Below are positions 31,377 to 35,908 of a DNA stretch of 35,908 nt, one piece after another. Position numbers and translations under genes: made by a program. The stretch's first letter is position 1, and every line of letters starts with the position of its first letter. The DNA is from Clostridiales bacterium (GTDB lineage Bacteria; Bacillota; Clostridia; Mahellales; Mahellaceae): positions 1 to 35,908 of the forward strand of contig JASGMM010000014.1 in the NCBI GenBank assembly GCA_030156435.1. The letters run 5' to 3'. The notes under the pieces are model-generated. The model saw nothing but the letters and a program-made list of their open reading frames with translations, did not search any database and had not been told where the DNA came from.

Positions 31377-32429
31377 ATGAAAACAACAGTAATAGACATT
31401 GATCCTGAAAATATAAATGAAGATGCTATAAGGAAAGCTGCTATATTAATAAGAAAAGGCGAAGTAGTAGCGTTTCCGACTGAGACGGTGTATGGCTTGG
31501 GCGCCAATGCCCTGGATGCTTCTGCAGTACATCGTATATTCGAAGCAAAAGGCCGGCCGTCGGATAATCCGCTCATAGTCCATATATGCGATATATCGAT
31601 GCTGGAAGAAGTGGCGGAACATGTGCCATCCAAAGCGCATTTGCTTATGGAGCGATTCTGGCCAGGGCCACTTACTATCATTATGAAAAAACATAAGAAA
31701 ATACCTTATGAAGTTACTGCCGGCTTGGATACGGTAGGTGTGCGCATGCCCGATCATCCCATAGCCTTAGCGCTTATAAGGAGTGCGGGAGTGCCTCTAG
31801 CAGCACCCAGCGCCAATATATCCGGCCGTCCTAGCCCCACAAAGCCCGAACACGTTATAGCCGATATGCAAGGACGCATAGCAGCTATAATAGCCGGGGG
31901 TACATGCAAGGTAGGAGTGGAATCCACTGTTTTGGATTTAAGTGGGGATAATCCTGTGTTATACAGACCGGGTGGTATAACATTAGAAATGATAGAGGGA
32001 GTCATAGGTAAGGTGGATACTGCACCGGGCATATTAAAGCCTGTGTTTGCTGAAGGGGCAGTACCATCGCCTGGCATGAAATACAAACATTATTCTCCTA
32101 AAGCCAGGGTTATAATAGTAGACGGGCCCATTGACAGGGTTATTGCGAGGATAAAGAAGGAAGCCGATGCATATAGGCAAAGGGGTTACAACGTGGGCAT
32201 AATGGCCACTGAGCAAACCAAGGCCATGTATAGCGAATATATGGTCATAGCGGTCGGTGATAGAGAAAAGCCGGAAACCATAGCTGCAGCGTTATTCGAT
32301 ACATTGCGCTTGTTTGACAAGGCCAAGGCAGATGTAGTGCTGGCTGAAGCAGTGGATACGAATGGCGTTGGATTGGCCATAATGAACCGCATGGTAAGGG
32401 CGGCAGGTTTTGATATAATACATGCATAA
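31377..32429 (+). CDS. L-threonylcarbamoyladenylate synthase (Sua5/YwlC/YrdC)
   Basis: ORF 31359..32429; KGEVVAFPTETVYGLGANAL, KGRPSDNPLIVHI, VPLAAPSANISGRPSPT plus C-terminal Sua5 domain. Start at 31377 inferred from the promoter position. Confidence 0.93.
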   Translation: MKTTVIDIDPENINEDAIRKAAILIRKGEVVAFPTETVYGLGANALDASAVHRIFEAKGRPSDNPLIVHICDISMLEEVAEHVPSKAHLLMERFWPGPLTIIMKKHKKIPYEVTAGLDTVGVRMPDHPIALALIRSAGVPLAAPSANISGRPSPTKPEHVIADMQGRIAAIIAGGTCKVGVESTVLDLSGDNPVLYRPGGITLEMIEGVIGKVDTAPGILKPVFAEGAVPSPGMKYKHYSPKARVIIVDGPIDRVIARIKKEADAYRQRGYNVGIMATEQTKAMYSEYMVIAVGDREKPETIAAALFDTLRLFDKAKADVVLAEAVDTNGVGLAIMNRMVRAAGFDIIHA

Positions 32430-32438
32430 GGAGTGTGT

Positions 32439-32906
32439 ATGATAAATTCTATATTATTTGTATGCAGCGGCAATACGTGCCGCAGCCCTATGGCGCAGGC
32501 TATAGCTGAGACCATGTTTAGAAAGGCTGGCAGCGGTTTAGAATCTATAAAGGTCATGTCGGCAGGCATCGCCGCTGTGGATGGACAACCGGCTTCAGCC
32601 AACGCGATAGAGGCCATGCGCGAGATGGGTATGGATATAAGCCGTCATAGAAGTCGTATGTTGAACGGTGAATTGGTGGGACAAGCCGATCTCATACTCA
32701 CCATGACATTACAACATAAACGTTATGTATTGATGATGTTTCCAGAATCATACAACAAGGTCTTTACACTTAAAGAATATACGGATTGCGGTAGTAGTGA
32801 TATATCAGACCCCTTTGGCGGCTCTTTGGAAGATTATAGAGAGTGTGCAGATGAGATACAGCAAGCGTTATCTAGGTTGGTGCAGAAATTAAAACAGGGT
32901 CAATAG
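32439..32906 (+). CDS. Low-molecular-weight protein phosphatase (YwlE-like)
   Basis: ORF 32433..32906; ILFVCSGNTCRSPMAQAIAE P-loop and DISDPFGGSLEDYRECADEI. Confidence 0.92.
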   Translation: MINSILFVCSGNTCRSPMAQAIAETMFRKAGSGLESIKVMSAGIAAVDGQPASANAIEAMREMGMDISRHRSRMLNGELVGQADLILTMTLQHKRYVLMMFPESYNKVFTLKEYTDCGSSDISDPFGGSLEDYRECADEIQQALSRLVQKLKQGQ

Positions 32907-33017
32907 TACTATGAGGCGAACTATTTGCGATGTACTCATTTTTTTCCTTGCTTACCCTCTGATTTTGCCAAACGGTTATTTTACAATTTCCCATGTAAAT
33001 AGGGATTAAAAAATATT

Positions 33018-33046
33018 TTGACACAAATACGGTCTTGTGCTATTAT
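33018..33046 (+). promoter_or_regulatory. tRNA promoter TTGACA-N17-TATTAT
   Basis: TTGACA 33018-33023, TATTAT 33041-33046, 12 bp before the tRNA 5' end. Confidence 0.7.
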
Positions 33047-33057
33047 AAGTATGCAAT

Positions 33058-33079
33058 GGGGATATAGCTCAGTTGGGAG
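33058..33079 (+). pseudogene. 5' fragment of a tRNA gene (tRNA-Ala-like), truncated in the D-arm by the integrated element
   Basis: GGGGATATAGCTCAGTTGGGAG matches acceptor/D-arm of clostridial tRNA-Ala-type genes; continuation TACAACTTGTAG is not tRNA-like. Confidence 0.75.
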
Positions 33080-34733
33080 TACAACTTGTAGTATTTAACA
33101 CCCCCACAGTTTGCATATATTTCTCTATGTCAAGGTTTAAAATTACATCAATTTTATCCCTGTATACCACTACTTTATCTATGATAACAGCTAACATAGC
33201 CTTTTTATGTTCCACATCAACCATGTTAAATTTATCCTCCCATGTATATGCTATTTGGGCAAAATCTTCCAGGCTATTTAGTTTATTTTGCTGATATTCT
33301 AGTTCGGGATATAATTTATCTAATTGAGTTTGTACATTTTTTATGTCATCTTCTTTATCTTTTATGGCTTGTGATAACGTATCGGTATCAAATTTACTTT
33401 CACCAATAAGTGCTAAACCAATTTCTCTCCTTAACTTTGTAAGAATTTCGTAGTTTTTTTTATTTTGCTTATTCAGAGCGTCTATTTGATGGTCTATTTT
33501 TTTTATATTTTCTTCAAATAAGTTATCATTTTGTGAAGGTTCAATGTTTTTAAGTTTGTTTATATAATTAAATACCTCTTGTAATACTGCTCCCTCTATC
33601 CTATTACGGGAATATGTAGTAGGGCCTTCACAAACAGATGCACCTTTGTTAAGTTTAGTAGTACACCGATATGACAGTTTGCATCTCCTATGCACTTCAC
33701 CATTCTTTGTTGTATAATTTATCTGTTTTACCTTGCTTGTCAACGCACCCCCACAATATCCGCAATATATAAAACCTGTCAATAATAAAGGCGACTTTGT
33801 CGGCGTATTAACTTGATATTTCTTTTGCTTATTATAATCTCGTGACTTGCGAATTAATTGTGCTTTATCAAAAGTTTCTTTTGAGATAATTGCCAATTCT
33901 GGATTTTGTGTATTAGATATAAGCCAATCGCTTTCATCAACACATTTAGTTACACCATCTTTACGCGTAGTTTTAGCATAACACATATACCCTGCATATA
34001 TTGGATTCCTGACCATATAATCTATGGTGGAGCGTGCCCACGATTTATCATTATACCCATGCTCTATTAAATAATTAGTTACCCTGGCTATTCCATAACC
34101 CAAATCAGTATAAAGGTGAAATATCAACTTGACAATCTCCGCTTCATCTTCATTAATTACCAATTTTAATAATTCCTTGCCATCTTTATTATACTTGCCG
34201 GATGGTACAGTTTTATAACCAAATGGTGCTTGCCCGCCTCTATATTGACCGTCTTGCACCATTTGCCTGTGTTTGGTGTCAACACGTACCGATGTCTTTT
34301 TGGACTCTCCTTCCGCCTGCCAAAAACGTATAAAATTAATCAAGCTGTCTACGTGCTGCTCAAATTTTTGCTGCCCTTCTACGACAGACCACACTTCTAT
34401 ACCCAACTTGTCAAAATATTCTAATACAAACGGAGTTTCTTCTTGCCTGCGTCCGAGACGGTCGAACATATACACGAGCAATATATCAAACAATCCATTT
34501 TCAGCATCATGTTTAGCCTGTATAAGCTGTTCCCTATTATCGGTTTTTGTTTTGTAGCCCGATATTCCGGGTTCAGTATATTCCTTAACTAATTGCCAAC
34601 CATCATGTTTGTCTATAAATTCCATGCAAGCTTTACGTTGCATGGGGATGTCTTGTATGTGCGTATCGTCTAATTGTTTTTTAGTAGACACGCGATATAA
34701 ACAAGCAACTCGTTTTGCGGGTGTCATGTTCAA
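33069..34733 (-). CDS. Large serine recombinase (integrase) with zinc ribbon and coiled coil
   Basis: 554 aa; CLYRVSTKKQ, LLVYMFDRLGRRQEE, APFGYKTVPSG, CGYCGG zinc ribbon and Lys/Glu-rich coiled coil. Confidence 0.95.
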   Translation of the reverse strand: MNMTPAKRVACLYRVSTKKQLDDTHIQDIPMQRKACMEFIDKHDGWQLVKEYTEPGISGYKTKTDNREQLIQAKHDAENGLFDILLVYMFDRLGRRQEETPFVLEYFDKLGIEVWSVVEGQQKFEQHVDSLINFIRFWQAEGESKKTSVRVDTKHRQMVQDGQYRGGQAPFGYKTVPSGKYNKDGKELLKLVINEDEAEIVKLIFHLYTDLGYGIARVTNYLIEHGYNDKSWARSTIDYMVRNPIYAGYMCYAKTTRKDGVTKCVDESDWLISNTQNPELAIISKETFDKAQLIRKSRDYNKQKKYQVNTPTKSPLLLTGFIYCGYCGGALTSKVKQINYTTKNGEVHRRCKLSYRCTTKLNKGASVCEGPTTYSRNRIEGAVLQEVFNYINKLKNIEPSQNDNLFEENIKKIDHQIDALNKQNKKNYEILTKLRREIGLALIGESKFDTDTLSQAIKDKEDDIKNVQTQLDKLYPELEYQQNKLNSLEDFAQIAYTWEDKFNMVDVEHKKAMLAVIIDKVVVYRDKIDVILNLDIEKYMQTVGVLNTTSCTPN

Positions 34734-34762
34734 CTTCCTCCATAATATACATTTATGCGCCT

Positions 34763-34792
34763 ATTATAAAACTTCTTATATTATAGTGTCAA
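34763..34792 (-). promoter_or_regulatory. Candidate recombinase promoter TTGACA-N18-TATAAT (minus strand)
   Basis: TGTCAA at 34787-34792 and ATTATA at 34763-34768 on the + strand. Confidence 0.5.
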
Positions 34793-34871
34793 CATGTTTT
34801 AATCAAAAATTATGCAACACTTACCATATTTATATGCTTATATATAGACAACAACGGAAGGAGTTTTTAAT

Positions 34872-35120
34872 ATGCAGATTTCAAAGGCTGATAAAATTGT
34901 TGTTACTCCACACGCCTATAAACGTTTTGCCGAAAGGGTAGACGACACCCTGTAAAAAAAACAAATGTTTGGCATTATGGCAGAAGTAGTAAGGAAAGGG
35001 CGTGTTATATACAAGAATAGAATTAGCAGCAAAGGCATTGAAGTTATTGGGCAAAAAAATAAAGGGAAAGCAAATAAGTTTCAGTACAACCGCTTTCCCT
35101 TACCCAATAATCAACAATGA
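34872..35120 (+). pseudogene. Small ORF (82 sense-position codons) interrupted by one in-frame TAA
   Basis: GGAAGGAG RBS; MQISKADKIVVTPHAYKRFAERVDDTL*KKQMFGIMAEVVRKGRVIYKNRISSKGIEVIGQKNKGKANKFQYNRFPLPNNQQ*; same frame on both sides of TAA 34953-34955. Confidence 0.6.
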
Positions 35121-35708
35121 TTATTATTTATCACTTTGGCGTAAATATTCAACAATATGCTAAGTTAGGCAGGGGAAACTTGTTTCCATCTATATATGGC
35201 TGCAAGAATTGCCCATATGAGGGTAAGCTGTATCGTCATGGATTCTATGAAAGAGGGGTTATTACATCTTCCGCTTATTACAGAATACCTGTCTTGCTCC
35301 TAAAATGTCCTGTGTGTGGTAAAACTTACAGTGTTATGCCGGATTGGCTTATCCCATACTTCCAATATTGTTATGCTATTTTTGTATACATTGATATCGG
35401 CATTATTAAAACAGTGGTCTTTTAGCCGTATCGTCTCGGCATTTAACAAAGCGCCGTGTTATATGAGCATTCAATCTGTATCTTCTTACGTTAAACGCTT
35501 TAAGCTCTCTTACAGAGAAATCCACTCCTTCTTTATGCAACTGCAATATTATTATGCCGATAATATGGATATCAATGCCTTTCTTTCCTGCTGTGCCTAC
35601 TGCAAGCTCATCAGCGGTATACAGAGTTTTGAAAAGACCTACAAGCGGTTTAATGTAAGTTTTTACAACTATATGCCATGCTATTTCTTCGCACCGGTGC
35701 GGCATTAG
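35117..35708 (+). pseudogene. DUF6431-like zinc-ribbon protein, frameshifted into two ORFs
   Basis: 35117..35425 (CKNCPYEGKLYRHGFYERGV..RIPVLLLKCPVCGKTYSVMPDWLIPYFQY) continues in the +1 frame (35316..35708, LFLYTLISALLKQWSFSRIVSAFNK..). Junction near the T5 run in GCTATTTTTGTATAC. Confidence 0.6.
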
Positions 35709-35908
35709 AGGGTTTGTAATTGTATGTGGGACCACTATGTCTTTTTGCGTTCTTTTTGCTACTTTTAACAGTTAAATAGGGCTAAAATCATTATATTCTA
35801 TCTATAAGTTATAAACGCTATAATAAAAGTGAGCCAAAAACGGGTCAAACGCTAACGAATTTTTGATCCACTAAAGACTAAAAATCCTGTATTATAGACA
35901 TGAAAAAC

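Noticed and set aside
33058-33079. Intact tRNA gene
   Set aside because: Sequence diverges after the D-loop (TACAACTTGTAG); no anticodon, T-arm or acceptor 3' strand follows.

Overview
The window resembles a chromosomal segment of an anaerobic, probably thermophilic Firmicute (Clostridia / Thermoanaerobacterales-like; the genus Mahella is a low-confidence guess). From left to right it contains: (1) a carbohydrate cluster with two UroD-like proteins, a GH63/MGH1-like glycosidase and a GH38 alpha-mannosidase, interrupted by an IS1634-family insertion whose 35-bp flanking direct repeat is itself a consensus sigma-A promoter; (2) pepT, a GNAT acetyltransferase, an ArsR regulator and an 821-aa four-module CoADR-rhodanese-TusA-DsrE fusion; (3) a yybP-ykoY-like riboswitch with a mutually exclusive terminator, upstream of oadB and a 39-aa OadG-like micro-ORF missing from the ORF track; (4) a type I-C CRISPR-Cas locus (cas3-cas5c-cas8c-cas7-cas4-cas1-cas2, minus strand) with a 58-repeat / 57-spacer array, an internal cas11c start inside cas8c, and a leader bracketed by a perfect 11-bp inverted repeat; (5) a DUF1537 kinase / PdxA2 / Fe-ADH operon; (6) sua5/ywlC and an LMW protein phosphatase; (7) a large serine recombinase element inserted in the D-arm of a tRNA gene, so that the tRNA supplies the last recombinase codons and stop, followed by decayed mobile-element ORFs. 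No obviously new defence system is present. The best leads for new biology are the riboswitch-oadB pairing, the CRISPR leader architecture, the promoter-duplicating IS, the recombinase-tRNA junction and an unassigned structured intergenic element at 31186-31313. All calls are from reading the sequence; no searches were run.
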